Positions 7,283 to 15,910 of a stretch of DNA of 50,739 nucleotides are shown one piece after another; position 1 is the first letter of the stretch; every line of letters starts with the position of its first letter. The DNA comes from Nitrosospira sp. GTDB lineage: Bacteria > Pseudomonadota > Gammaproteobacteria > Burkholderiales > Nitrosomonadaceae. The position numbers were made by a program, and so were the translations under genes. The notes beneath the pieces were generated by a model. That model worked only from the letters and a program-made list of their open reading frames with translations, ran no database searches and was not told the origin of the DNA. The stretch covers positions 1-50,739 of the forward strand of contig JACDSH010000012.1 of the NCBI GenBank assembly GCA_013450215.1, written 5' to 3'.

Positions 7283-8437
7283 TTAAAGGGTCCGGCCATA
7301 GATGCGGTATCGCTTATACTGCCTGCTCCCAATGAGATCAAGGATACCGCGCATCGGCTTATTATTCTCGAGTATCCACGACATCTCAACCTCACGGATC
7401 CCCGCAGAGAGCGTTGACTTCCGGGGCCCATCGATCACCATAAAGGCCAGAGCCATTCCGAGGGGGGTATTCTGAAACTGCTTACGTACTCCCATCAACG
7501 GGATCCGACCGGTACGGGCTGAGTGGCCTCTGTACCACCTGATCAAACGGATCCAGCCGAATGGAAATAAACTCCCATCAAGCTTAGAAAGGATCTCATT
7601 CAGATTAGGTAGCCCCACCATAAATGCCGCAGGGATGCCATCGACCTCTGCAATCTGGATAAAGCCCTCCGGCACGAGCAGTCGCAGGCTATTACCCAGC
7701 TCTGCGAACTCTGCCTCGGTGAAAGGGATAAAACCCCAATTCTCTGACCAAGCATCGTTAAAGAGATCACGCAGAACCTCCATCTCAGCGCTAAATTGAT
7801 CCATGCGCAGATTCCTGAGATGTATCCGTTTAGAAAATTTGTTGATCAGTGCTCGCATCACACGCGGCACCTCGAAGTCCACATCAACCCAGTAGGCGAG
7901 TAGGTCCTTGACCGTTTGGTAGCCTCGTTCTTCGAGTAATCGTCCGTACCATCTCGGCGAGTGAGGCATCATCACCGCCGGCGGAGTGTCGAATCCATCC
8001 ACCAAGATGCCGCACTCCTGATTAATGGATAGACTGAATGGTCCACTGACATGCTTGGTATCCCGAGCGACCAGCCATTCCTCGGCGGTCTGTATCAGTG
8101 CCGCACATACCTCGCTATCGTCCACACACTCGAACGACCCAAAGTGCCCGGTATCTGCTCCGTGGTGTTGCCGGTGAATCCGATCAATCTGTGCACTGAT
8201 CCTTCCCACCGGTTGATTATCCCGATAGGCGATCCATGCCTGCCATTCTCCATGCTTAAAGAATGAGTTAAATCGGGAAAAATGAAACCTCCGTTCGATG
8301 CGTAGAGGCGGAACCCACATGGGGTCATCTGCATAGACATGCCAAGGAAGATTGATGAATCTTCCCATCTCGCGGTAGTTGGTGACCGGGCGCACAGTCA
8401 AGACTGAGGACGTTAATTGACTGGACTTCTCATTCAT
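7283..8437 (-). CDS. YghO/bCerS-like GNAT-fold N-acyltransferase, candidate ceramide synthase
   Basis: A 384-aa protein of the large GNAT-related family that includes E. coli YghO and, as I recall, the bacterial ceramide synthase bCerS of Caulobacter. Diagnostic stretches are the N-terminal DDPMWVPPLRIERR, then FKHGEWQAWIAY, VGRISAQIDR, GHFGSFECVDD, GPFSLSINQECGILVDGFD and MMPHSPRWY, with a C-terminal GNAT-like half containing FIQIAEVDGIPAAFMVGLPN. No signal peptide or membrane segment is evident. The family transfers acyl groups to amines. It is the first gene of the minus-strand lipid locus, 44 bp ahead of the NTP transferase. The ceramide-synthase reading depends on context (lipid kinase, Tam41-like protein, LptF/G) and not on a catalytic test. 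Confidence 0.75.
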   Translation of the reverse strand: MNEKSSQLTSSVLTVRPVTNYREMGRFINLPWHVYADDPMWVPPLRIERRFHFSRFNSFFKHGEWQAWIAYRDNQPVGRISAQIDRIHRQHHGADTGHFGSFECVDDSEVCAALIQTAEEWLVARDTKHVSGPFSLSINQECGILVDGFDTPPAVMMPHSPRWYGRLLEERGYQTVKDLLAYWVDVDFEVPRVMRALINKFSKRIHLRNLRMDQFSAEMEVLRDLFNDAWSENWGFIPFTEAEFAELGNSLRLLVPEGFIQIAEVDGIPAAFMVGLPNLNEILSKLDGSLFPFGWIRLIRWYRGHSARTGRIPLMGVRKQFQNTPLGMALAFMVIDGPRKSTLSAGIREVEMSWILENNKPMRGILDLIGSRQYKRYRIYGRTL

Positions 8438-8871
8438 AGCAGAGGATGGATAGAGATGATGACTGTACGTGAGTATTGTATATTATTGCCACGTCTAAGC
8501 GCGTTAACTCGTTTCCAGGTGGTATCATATTCATCAGTTACACGCTTCGTCCTCAAGACCAAAGGACCGAACGGTGAAGTTACACGCCAGCAAGTCGGAA
8601 TTTTATAGACCAGAGGGAACGATTAGTTAATGGCACCTGTCAGAATAAAAATCGAACTCGAAAGCGCAGTCCATACCAGATAAATTGCCAGACCAGTTAA
8701 TAATAAGCTGACATTTCAGCTACATCAATGCTCGTCAGCAACCCGAAGAACCGGTGATGAAGTAGACTAAGGCGATTTGAAGCTGGCAGCTTGAGTTAGT
8801 CGTTACGCTGGGGAAAGTTTTAGGCGGCAGTTAGGATTTTTTGTAAAAACACTTTATTAAGAGGCTGGTCA
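8438..8871 (+). other. Intergenic region (434 bp) between divergent genes
   Basis: It lies between the start of the minus-strand lipid locus and the start of the small plus-strand membrane protein, so it should hold both promoters. I found TACAAT-like elements on the minus strand about 50-70 bp ahead of the acyltransferase but no convincing paired -35. A 63-codon plus-strand frame at 8417-8608 overlaps the acyltransferase start and has no protein-like features. No RNA gene or repeat was recognised. Confidence 0.5.
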
Positions 8872-9129
8872 ATGGATGATCCCATATATAACTTACTTAT
8901 TTCTCTTACCCTTATTCCCGTTGCAATTGGACTGAACATCTGGGTGAGGCAGCGCCGTCGTCGCCGTCTCAACGAATCCGGGGAGGGGGAGTTTAATAGC
9001 CTCTCGGTAACACTGATATCAACAATAGGCGAAGGTCTTGCCGTGGTTTCGAGTCTGATGTGCGTTATCTGGATCATGGGGGGAATAGTAAGATTCCTAT
9101 TCCCAGCCATGTTTGGTGCGAAACTTTAG
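8872..9129 (+). CDS. Small two-helix membrane protein of unknown function
   Basis: An 85-aa frame beginning with ATG, 9 bp after AAGAGG, a plausible ribosome-binding site. It has a hydrophobic segment at about residues 6-25 (YNLLISLTLIPVAIGLNIWV), a strongly basic cytoplasmic-type loop with RQRRRRRLNE, and a second long hydrophobic segment at about 47-80. This is a sensible topology with positive charges between two helices. It stands alone between the lipid locus and topB (convergent). I do not recognise the family. The regular topology and ribosome site argue for a real gene rather than chance, but homologues would be needed to be sure. Confidence 0.55.
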   Translation: MDDPIYNLLISLTLIPVAIGLNIWVRQRRRRRLNESGEGEFNSLSVTLISTIGEGLAVVSSLMCVIWIMGGIVRFLFPAMFGAKL

Positions 9130-9286
9130 CGGTGATTGATGCCTATTGGAGAAGTTGAGCGCTTGAAGGGAGCTATTAACCCCCCAAGTTCAGGCTGAAT
9201 TGATACTTGTTGGATGTATTGGATAGATACGCACAGTAAGCCCACACACTCTACCAAGACAATTCAACTGCTTCTGACGGATGTGC

Positions 9287-11815
9287 TTAGGCTTTACGGA
9301 CGGAAGATTTTTTAGCGGCTGACACCCTGGACATGGGCTTTACCGCCTTTGTTTCTGCTGCTGCCTTTGCCTGCCTCGGCTCAAACTCGAAACCCACCTT
9401 CCCACCTGCACCCATCACAAGATAGGCTGAAAATGGCCGCCCCTTCTTAGAGGTAAACTTTGGCAGCAAGTCGGTTCTACCCGCCGCTAATAACTTGACG
9501 ACTTGTTCACGCTCGATGGGACGCTTAAGAATTATTTTCCCAGTTTTGAAATCACAACTACGGACGCCACCGACAGCCTTCTCACAGGTATAGCTCATGC
9601 CATGATCAAATACCCCGCTGCCACATCGCGGGCATTTTCCGAGCGACTCTTGGCCAGAGAAATCCACCTCTTCTGCCGTCTCTTCCCCGTTTCCACCAAA
9701 ATCAAATTTCATTTCAAGATCATCGTTGAGCTTAATATTGGCATCGAAAAGCCTCCCCATCTTGCTACGAAAGCCTTGCAACGGACCAACTTCTCGCTGG
9801 GTAATCAGGGCCTCCATCTCCGCCACTTCAAATTGTCGCCCTGCAACAATCTTCCACAACGCAAAATCACATTTCTTACACTGAAACTTCTTGTAGGTCT
9901 CATGCACCACACCACCACATTTAGGGCAGGGTGATTTGAGCGTGGAGAAATCCCCACTGATAGTTTCACCACGATTGTTCTTCGCCTGTTCAACCATATG
10001 GCGTGTCATGACGGCGATCTCTTCCATGAAGGAATTGCGCTCAAGCTTTCCCTGCTCGATCTGACGTAACTTAAATTCCCAGTCACCTGTTAATTCGGGT
10101 GAAGTGAGTTCTGGCACCTTCAGACCTCTCAACAATGTAATTAGTGAGAATGCCTTGGCGGTGGGGTGCAGTTCACGCCCGACCCGCTGCAAATAGTTTT
10201 CGTATACCAATCCCTCGATAATCGAAGCACGAGTAGCCGGCGTACCGAGCCCCTTCGCACTCATGGCCTCGCGTAGCTCTCCGTCCTCAACCAACTTTCC
10301 CGCGTTCTCCATGGCAGATAGCAGCGTAGCCTCGTTGAACCTTGCTGGTGGACGGGTCTGATGGGGGATAACCTTTACCTCTTGAGCGAGAACCGACTCG
10401 TTTAACTCTACTGCAACCAGAGTCGAGTCATCGTCGACCCCGTCCGATTGCGCTTCCTTACCGTAAACCGCCTGCCAGCCAGGGCTGACCATCACCTTGC
10501 CCTCGGTCTTAAAGGGTTCGTCTTCAACTCGAGTGATGCGGGTGGTGACAAGGAACTCGGCAGAGGGATAGAAGACTGCCAGAAATCGCTTGGTAACCAG
10601 GTCATAGAGCTTGGCCTCTGCATCGCTCAGATTCTTGGGTTCGAGCGATGTTGGGATAATGGCAAAATGGTCTGAAATTTTGGCATTATTGAATATGCGT
10701 TTATTAGGCTTGACCCAGCCTGCTTTCAATATCTGCTTAGCGAATACTCCGTAGCGAGTACTCTCCAATGAACTCAGGGCATCCTTAACAGTATCAATAT
10801 AATCTTCCGGCAATGCGCGAGCATCGGTCCTCGGATACGTCAAGGCCTTATGCTTTTCGTATAAAGCCTGCGCCAAACCCAACGTACTCTTGGCGGAGAA
10901 ACCAAATCGTCCATTAGCATCTCGCTGCAAGCTGGTGAGGTCGTACAGCAGAGGGCAGATCTCTGTAGTGGGCTTACTTTCTTCGGTGACGAAGCCCGCC
11001 TTATCTTGGCATTTGACACGGATAGTCTCGGCATTCTTCTGATCCCACAGCCGCTCTGCCTTATGTTCGCTATCTTTCTTTTCTTTAGAAAACTTTTCGT
11101 CGAACCACCGGCCATTATAGTTACCGGCCTTGGCGGAAAAACTGCCATGTATTTCCCAATAGTCATGTGGGATAAACTTCTTGATGACCTCTTCCCGCTC
11201 AACTAGGATTGCTAGCGTCGGTGTCTGTACTCTCCCCACCGTGGTCTTGTGAAACCCGCCCTCCTGAGAGTTGAATGCTGTCAAGGCGCGTGTACCATTA
11301 ATCCCGACCAGCCAGTCTGCTTCCGAACGACTCACTGCAGCCTCTGCCAATGGCTGCAAGGCAGCATCATCAAGCAACTTTGCAAAACCCTCTCGGATTG
11401 AGGTGGGAGTCATTGACTGCAACCAGAGACGCTTGACCGGCTTCTTGGTGGCAACATGGCGCTTAATGTAATGGAAGATTAACTCCCCCTCGCGTCCCGC
11501 GTCACAAGCATTGATAAGTGCATCCACATCCTTGCGCTTGATCAGCTTAGTCAGGAGCTTCAGTCGTGACTCGGTCTTCTCGATGGGATGGAGGTCAAAG
11601 TGAGGGGGAATGACCGGCAGATTTGCAAAACTCCATTTGCCGCGCTTAATCTCATATTCTTCCGGCACCGCCAGCTCGAGCAAATGACCTATGGCCGACG
11701 ACAACACGTATTGATCGTTCTCGAAGTAATCCGTCTGCTTGGTGAAACCACCCAATACCCTCGCAATATCTGCTGCGACAGAGGGTTTCTCGGCGATGAT
11801 TAGAGTCTTACCCAT
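9287..11815 (-). CDS. topB: DNA topoisomerase III
   Basis: An 842-aa type IA topoisomerase that relaxes and decatenates DNA by single-strand passage. The N-terminal TOPRIM domain starts with KTLIIAEKPSVA and contains NACDAGREGELI with the metal-binding acids. The nucleophilic Tyr is residue 327 in ALTYPRTDARALP, close to Tyr328 of E. coli TopB. The C-terminus carries two zinc ribbons, one with CPKCGGVVHE plus CKKC and one with CPRCGSG plus a later Cys pair, and ends in a basic tail. That is longer than E. coli TopB (about 650 aa) but usual for betaproteobacterial TopB. In many relatives it follows lysM-dprA-smg, which are absent here. ATG start at 11815. Confidence 0.95.
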   Translation of the reverse strand: MGKTLIIAEKPSVAADIARVLGGFTKQTDYFENDQYVLSSAIGHLLELAVPEEYEIKRGKWSFANLPVIPPHFDLHPIEKTESRLKLLTKLIKRKDVDALINACDAGREGELIFHYIKRHVATKKPVKRLWLQSMTPTSIREGFAKLLDDAALQPLAEAAVSRSEADWLVGINGTRALTAFNSQEGGFHKTTVGRVQTPTLAILVEREEVIKKFIPHDYWEIHGSFSAKAGNYNGRWFDEKFSKEKKDSEHKAERLWDQKNAETIRVKCQDKAGFVTEESKPTTEICPLLYDLTSLQRDANGRFGFSAKSTLGLAQALYEKHKALTYPRTDARALPEDYIDTVKDALSSLESTRYGVFAKQILKAGWVKPNKRIFNNAKISDHFAIIPTSLEPKNLSDAEAKLYDLVTKRFLAVFYPSAEFLVTTRITRVEDEPFKTEGKVMVSPGWQAVYGKEAQSDGVDDDSTLVAVELNESVLAQEVKVIPHQTRPPARFNEATLLSAMENAGKLVEDGELREAMSAKGLGTPATRASIIEGLVYENYLQRVGRELHPTAKAFSLITLLRGLKVPELTSPELTGDWEFKLRQIEQGKLERNSFMEEIAVMTRHMVEQAKNNRGETISGDFSTLKSPCPKCGGVVHETYKKFQCKKCDFALWKIVAGRQFEVAEMEALITQREVGPLQGFRSKMGRLFDANIKLNDDLEMKFDFGGNGEETAEEVDFSGQESLGKCPRCGSGVFDHGMSYTCEKAVGGVRSCDFKTGKIILKRPIEREQVVKLLAAGRTDLLPKFTSKKGRPFSAYLVMGAGGKVGFEFEPRQAKAAAETKAVKPMSRVSAAKKSSVRKA

Positions 11816-12463
11816 GAATCTCCTGTGAGTATCCGTAAACCGCCAGTGACCACCTTTAACAGGAGTGCGAACCCGGTCACTGAGATCTCAGAATAGTTGC
11901 GTTGATAGGGGTCATTTGGGGCGCGGCCCGTCAGATTAACAGTCAAAAATTTCACTTCGAATGCTACCAGCATGGAGGATCGCGCTTCTGCCGTCAAGCG
12001 GATGAGGGCTTCCGTGTATCCATATTCCTAGCATGATGATCCGGATACTTGAGAGGCCGCAAACCATCTAAATCCACCCTCTCCGTATTACTGGCGGCGG
12101 CCAACATCATTTGAAACAGCAGCCCTCCAAGAGTATAGACCGCAACCGTTTCACTAGTCTCAAGTCTTGCTTGATGTTAGGAAGAGCCGCTAGATCATGT
12201 TAGGTGAATAGAGATCAATCTCAACGGCCTCAAAGCAGCTTGAAAAAAGATCGAAAACAAGATCCCGGATATAATGGGCGCTCTAAGAGTTCAAACCTCT
12301 ATACAGACTAAATCATGACCAAAGACTCTGTCTCATACTATAGATCACGGGCAAGAGTCTGCGTGTGGCGAAGCACTCGTAGAGAGGTAAGCTATTGAAG
12401 AAGTGCTCTGATAATATGCCCTAGATTCTGTTCAGTCAGTCTATTCAATAAACAAGTCCTACT
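11816..12463 (-). other. Intergenic region (648 bp) between topB and def, possible gene-loss scar
   Basis: The region separates divergent topB and def. Near topB there is an 8-bp inverted repeat (CAGTGACC at 11844 with GGTCACTG at 11875) and a 12-bp perfect palindrome, CTGAGATCTCAG, at 11880-11891. A minus-strand frame is open from 12176 to 11994 (60 codons), with a protein-like stretch VAVYTLGGLLFQMM, but there is no clear start signal. A perfect TATAAT lies at 12270-12275 on the plus strand without a matching -35. No complete gene, tRNA or known small RNA was recognised. Confidence 0.5.
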
Positions 12464-12967
12464 ATGGCAATCTTGAAGATACTGCAGTACCCAGATGGCC
12501 GACTGCATACAGTAGCGGCGAGGGTCCCAGAAGTAAATGGCTCCATTCGCGCATTAGTGCAAGGCATGGCAGAGACCATGTATGCTGCCCCCGGTATCGG
12601 TCTAGCAGCGACGCAGGTTGATGTACATCTATGTGTGATCGTGATCGACACATCCGACACCCGTGACCAGTTACACGTCTTGATCAACCCTGAAATTACT
12701 GCCAGAAGCGGTCAGTCTGTCCATGAAGAGGGCTGCCTCTCGGTACCAGGAATCTTTGAAAAGGTAAAACGTGCCGAGCGGGTCTCTGTCAAGGCGCTGA
12801 ACCGTGACGGCCATCCCTTTATGCTCGATGCCGATGGACTACTGGCAGTGTGCATACAGCACGAGATGGATCATTTACTCGGAAAGGTATTTGTTGAGTA
12901 CCTGTCCCCACTGAAAAAATCTCGCATCCAGTCTAGATTAAAGAAACAACAGCGAAAGCCGGTGTAA
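12464..12967 (+). CDS. def: Peptide deformylase
   Basis: A 167-aa metalloenzyme that removes the N-formyl group from nascent proteins. All three signatures are present: motif 1 GIGLAATQV, motif 2 EEGCLSVPG with the metal-binding Cys, and motif 3 [12 protein letters not shown] with the two His ligands and catalytic Glu. The N-terminus [14 protein letters not shown] is typical. It is followed 130 bp later by fmt, the enzyme that adds the formyl group to initiator Met-tRNA, the usual pairing. The upstream gap is long, so its promoter is likely in the 150 bp before the ATG, but no clear box was identified there. Confidence 0.96.
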   Translation: MAILKILQYPDGRLHTVAARVPEVNGSIRALVQGMAETMYAAPGIGLAATQVDVHLCVIVIDTSDTRDQLHVLINPEITARSGQSVHEEGCLSVPGIFEKVKRAERVSVKALNRDGHPFMLDADGLLAVCIQHEMDHLLGKVFVEYLSPLKKSRIQSRLKKQQRKPV

Positions 12968-13097
12968 TAGCCCTCATTTGCTTTGCGGCCAATCCGCTAT
13001 GAACACCTCATCTATTTATGAACCGTTATAGCACTCCTCCCAGACAGCTATTTGAGAGAGCCCCTGAACAGATTCCCTGAGGCGGACTAGACTTAAC

Positions 13098-14036
13098 ATG
13101 AAGATCATTTTTGCTGGAACTCCGGTATTCGCCGCGCATGCACTTGAAGCGCTGCTGAAGGCTGGGCACGAGATCGCGATGGTGCTGACCCAACCTGATC
13201 GTCCTGCCGGGCGAGGAATGCAGGTCACATCAAGCGCAGTTAAGAGACTGGCACAACAGCACGAACTCCCCCTGTTGCAACCCCACTCACTCAAGCAATC
13301 TGAGATCGATTCTCAACTCACTTCGATCAATGCTGATGTGATGGTGGTTGCCGCTTATGGATTGATACTCCCTAAATCCATCCTGAACATTCCCCGCTTG
13401 GGATGTCTCAATATCCATGCCTCACTACTGCCTCGCTGGCGTGGCGCAGCACCGATACAAAGATCAATCCTAGCGGGTGACTGCGCAACCGGGATTACCA
13501 TTATGCAGATGGATCAGGGTCTCGATACCGGCCCCATGCTGCTTCAGAAAAGTATCCCCATCGCAGCAGATGATACCTCTCAGACCCTACACGACAAGCT
13601 CGCTTTAATGGGGGGGCGCTGCATCGTGGAAGCTCTGTCACTTCTGCAGCAAGGAAGGCTCTCCGCCACCGTTCAGGATGAAACGTTGGCCAGTTACGCA
13701 TCCAAACTAGCGAAGAGCGAATCCAAAATCGACTGGCAGCTAGATGCAGAGCAAATCAACCAGGCCGTCCGCGCATTTAACCCGCACCCCGGCGCACACT
13801 CCCTCATCCATGCAACCCCTCTTAAAATATGGCAGGCCGAGGTGGGGGTAAGTAGTCCCGGCAATCCTGGAGAAGTTATCTCAACCGAACGAGAAGGTAT
13901 CGCGGTGGTATGCGGGAAGAACTCTCTGGTACTGAAAGTGATACAAAAATCGGGCGGGAAAAAAATGAATGTGGGCGAGTTTCTCACAGGCAGTCGATTA
14001 CGGCCTGGTGATCGCTTCGAATACCTAGATGATTAA
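13098..14036 (+). CDS. fmt: Methionyl-tRNA formyltransferase
   Basis: A 312-aa enzyme that formylates Met-tRNA(fMet) using 10-formyltetrahydrofolate. The N-terminal formyltransferase domain begins MKIIFAGTPVFAAHALEAL. It has the catalytic Asn and His in LNIHASLLPRWRG, the signature RGAAPIQRSILAGD, and the catalytic Asp in MDQGLDTGPML. The C-terminal tRNA-binding domain follows from about residue 205, with AFNPHPGA. Length matches the family. It overlaps rsmB by 8 bp, so the two are likely translated together. Confidence 0.96.
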   Translation: MKIIFAGTPVFAAHALEALLKAGHEIAMVLTQPDRPAGRGMQVTSSAVKRLAQQHELPLLQPHSLKQSEIDSQLTSINADVMVVAAYGLILPKSILNIPRLGCLNIHASLLPRWRGAAPIQRSILAGDCATGITIMQMDQGLDTGPMLLQKSIPIAADDTSQTLHDKLALMGGRCIVEALSLLQQGRLSATVQDETLASYASKLAKSESKIDWQLDAEQINQAVRAFNPHPGAHSLIHATPLKIWQAEVGVSSPGNPGEVISTEREGIAVVCGKNSLVLKVIQKSGGKKMNVGEFLTGSRLRPGDRFEYLDD

Positions 14037-15315
14037 AACTCAGCACCTGTCTACCTTGGTCGTGAGCAAGGTGCTGGATGGTGCAAGCCTGACTACAGTG
14101 CTGCAGGAGACTTGGCGAGATCATCCCTCTCTTTCCGGTCAACAGCGCGGAGCGATTCAGGACATAAGTTACGGGACCTTGAGATTCTATGGTCAACTGG
14201 ATGCATTGCTCGGACTCCTCGTGAAAAAACCGCTACAGCACCAAGATCTTCGGTGTCTGTTACTGGTCGGCTTGTATCAACTGCAATATAGCAAGTCCTC
14301 CCCTCATGCAGTGGTGGACCATGCCGTATCTGCATCTTCTGGCCTGGGGGGCAGCAAACATAATAAAGGAGCCCCTGGGCTGGTCAATGCAGTATTGCGC
14401 AACTTCATGCGGCAACGCGCGACTCTACTGGCACAAGCGATCAAGAGCGATGTCGGTCGGCATTCCCACCCTCAGTGGTGGATAGACAGGATACGCGAGC
14501 AATATCCAAACGATTATCAGGCGATACTAGAAGCTGGGAATCAACATCCTCCCATGACGCTGAGGGTCAACCGTCGCAAGTTAAAGGTAGCGGATTACCA
14601 GAAACAGCTCCAAGAATGCGGCATGACCGCACATTCCCTATGGGACGATGCTCTCATCCTTGCGCAACCGGTTGGAGTGGAAAGGTTACCAGGATTTAGC
14701 TCAGGACTTGTGTCGGTGCAGGATGCGGGTGCACAACTGGCAGCGCCACTCCTTGACGTACGTGATGGAATGCGTGTACTAGACGCCTGCTCTGCCCCTG
14801 GGGGTAAGACGGCACATCTATTGGAACTTGCGGACGTGGAACTGACCGCGATCGACCATGATGACGTCAGGCTCTCTCGAGTGGCACAAAACCTCACACG
14901 TCTCGAACTCAAGGCTCACCGTCTTATCTGCGCTGATGCAGCCCAGCCGATAGAGTGGTGGGATGATAAGCCCTTTGATCGTATCCTGGCCGATGTACCC
15001 TGCTCCGCCTCGGGAGTGACACGACGTCACCCCGATATTAAATGGCTACGACGCGAGACTGATCTCCCTCACTTTGCTGCCAACCAACAGAAAATACTTG
15101 ATGCCTTATGGCAGACCCTGGCTAGAGATGGTAAATTGCTCTATGCCACTTGCTCGGTATTCGTCGAAGAGAACAAGCTGCAGGTGACAAAATTTTTGAG
15201 TCATCATCCAGATGCACGTCCGTTACCGCTCTCCAGAATGGAAGCGCTTGATGGTCAACTGTTGCCGGGCCCCCAGCATGACGGTTTCTTCTATACCCTG
15301 TTGCACAAGTCCTGA
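14029..15315 (+). CDS. rsmB: 16S rRNA m5C967 methyltransferase RsmB
   Basis: A 428-aa SAM-dependent RNA cytosine-5 methyltransferase (RsmB/Sun). An N-terminal NusB-like RNA-binding domain (about residues 1-140, with GAPGLVNAVLRN) precedes the catalytic Rossmann domain. That domain has motif I, VLDACSAPGGKTAHLLEL, motif IV with ADVPCSASGV, and motif VI with ATCSVF carrying the nucleophilic Cys. The enzyme methylates C967 of 16S rRNA. The ATG lies inside the end of fmt (8-bp overlap). The downstream DUF4390 gene starts about 13 bp after its stop. Confidence 0.95.
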   Translation: MIKTQHLSTLVVSKVLDGASLTTVLQETWRDHPSLSGQQRGAIQDISYGTLRFYGQLDALLGLLVKKPLQHQDLRCLLLVGLYQLQYSKSSPHAVVDHAVSASSGLGGSKHNKGAPGLVNAVLRNFMRQRATLLAQAIKSDVGRHSHPQWWIDRIREQYPNDYQAILEAGNQHPPMTLRVNRRKLKVADYQKQLQECGMTAHSLWDDALILAQPVGVERLPGFSSGLVSVQDAGAQLAAPLLDVRDGMRVLDACSAPGGKTAHLLELADVELTAIDHDDVRLSRVAQNLTRLELKAHRLICADAAQPIEWWDDKPFDRILADVPCSASGVTRRHPDIKWLRRETDLPHFAANQQKILDALWQTLARDGKLLYATCSVFVEENKLQVTKFLSHHPDARPLPLSRMEALDGQLLPGPQHDGFFYTLLHKS

Positions 15316-15328
15316 CCTCATCGCACGG

Positions 15329-15910
15329 TTGTTGCGCGTATCCGCGATCTTGGTGCTGGCTGCAGGCTTCTTACTATCTGGTAGCGTTCATGCAGAAAAT
15401 ATACGAATAAAGTCCGTCGCGCTGGATGCGGCGGATGAGGGTTATCAGTTCAACGCAGATGTTGAGATTACACTCAACCCCATTCTAGAGCGGTCACTTG
15501 GGAAGGGGATCGTTCTGTACTTTGTGAGCGAACTCACCCTCCTGGGTCCACGTTGGTACTGGCTCGACGAGAAGGTTGCCCGTAGCAAACAGAGAGAGGC
15601 ATTAAGCTACTACGCGCTCACACGTCAATACCGCTTGAGCCGGGGATCATTGTCACAGAACTTCAGCACTCTGAAGGAAGCTCTACAGGTTTTGGGAAGG
15701 CTACGTAACCACCCCATTGTCGCAAACTCCGAGCTCAATCAGAATGTTGAGTATATTGCAGAGCTAAGGGTGTGGCTTGACCTGTCCCGCTTACCCAAGC
15801 CATTCCAAGTAGAAGCAATTAGCTCGAAGGAATGGAATCTAAGCTCCGACACGTTGCAATGGAGTGTAAAACTCCCCCCTCAGAAAACACATCACGGAAC
15901 CCGGCCGTGA
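15329..15910 (+). CDS. DUF4390 domain protein, secreted
   Basis: An exported protein of about 193 aa with the DUF4390 pattern: NADVEITLNPILERSLGKGI, then PRWYWLDEK and YYALTRQYRLS. I chose the TTG at 15329 because it gives a compact signal peptide, LLRVSAILVLAAGFLLSGSVHA, cleaved before ENIR. The longest frame starts at 15212 and would overlap rsmB by about 100 bp. There is no strong ribosome-binding site at the TTG, so 15332 or coupling to rsmB are alternatives. The function of DUF4390 is unknown. It sits consistently between rsmB and an NtrY-type kinase in Betaproteobacteria, which suggests a periplasmic role linked to that sensor. Its stop overlaps the likely kinase start (GTGA). Confidence 0.8.
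   Translation: MLRVSAILVLAAGFLLSGSVHAENIRIKSVALDAADEGYQFNADVEITLNPILERSLGKGIVLYFVSELTLLGPRWYWLDEKVARSKQREALSYYALTRQYRLSRGSLSQNFSTLKEALQVLGRLRNHPIVANSELNQNVEYIAELRVWLDLSRLPKPFQVEAISSKEWNLSSDTLQWSVKLPPQKTHHGTRP

Noticed and set aside
9503-9934. 143-codon plus-strand frame inside topB
   Set aside because: It is the shadow of the zinc-ribbon region of topB on the opposite strand.
15212-15328. Long N-terminal extension of the DUF4390 gene
   Set aside because: It overlaps rsmB by about 100 bp and puts a Cys- and Ser-rich leader before an otherwise good signal peptide.
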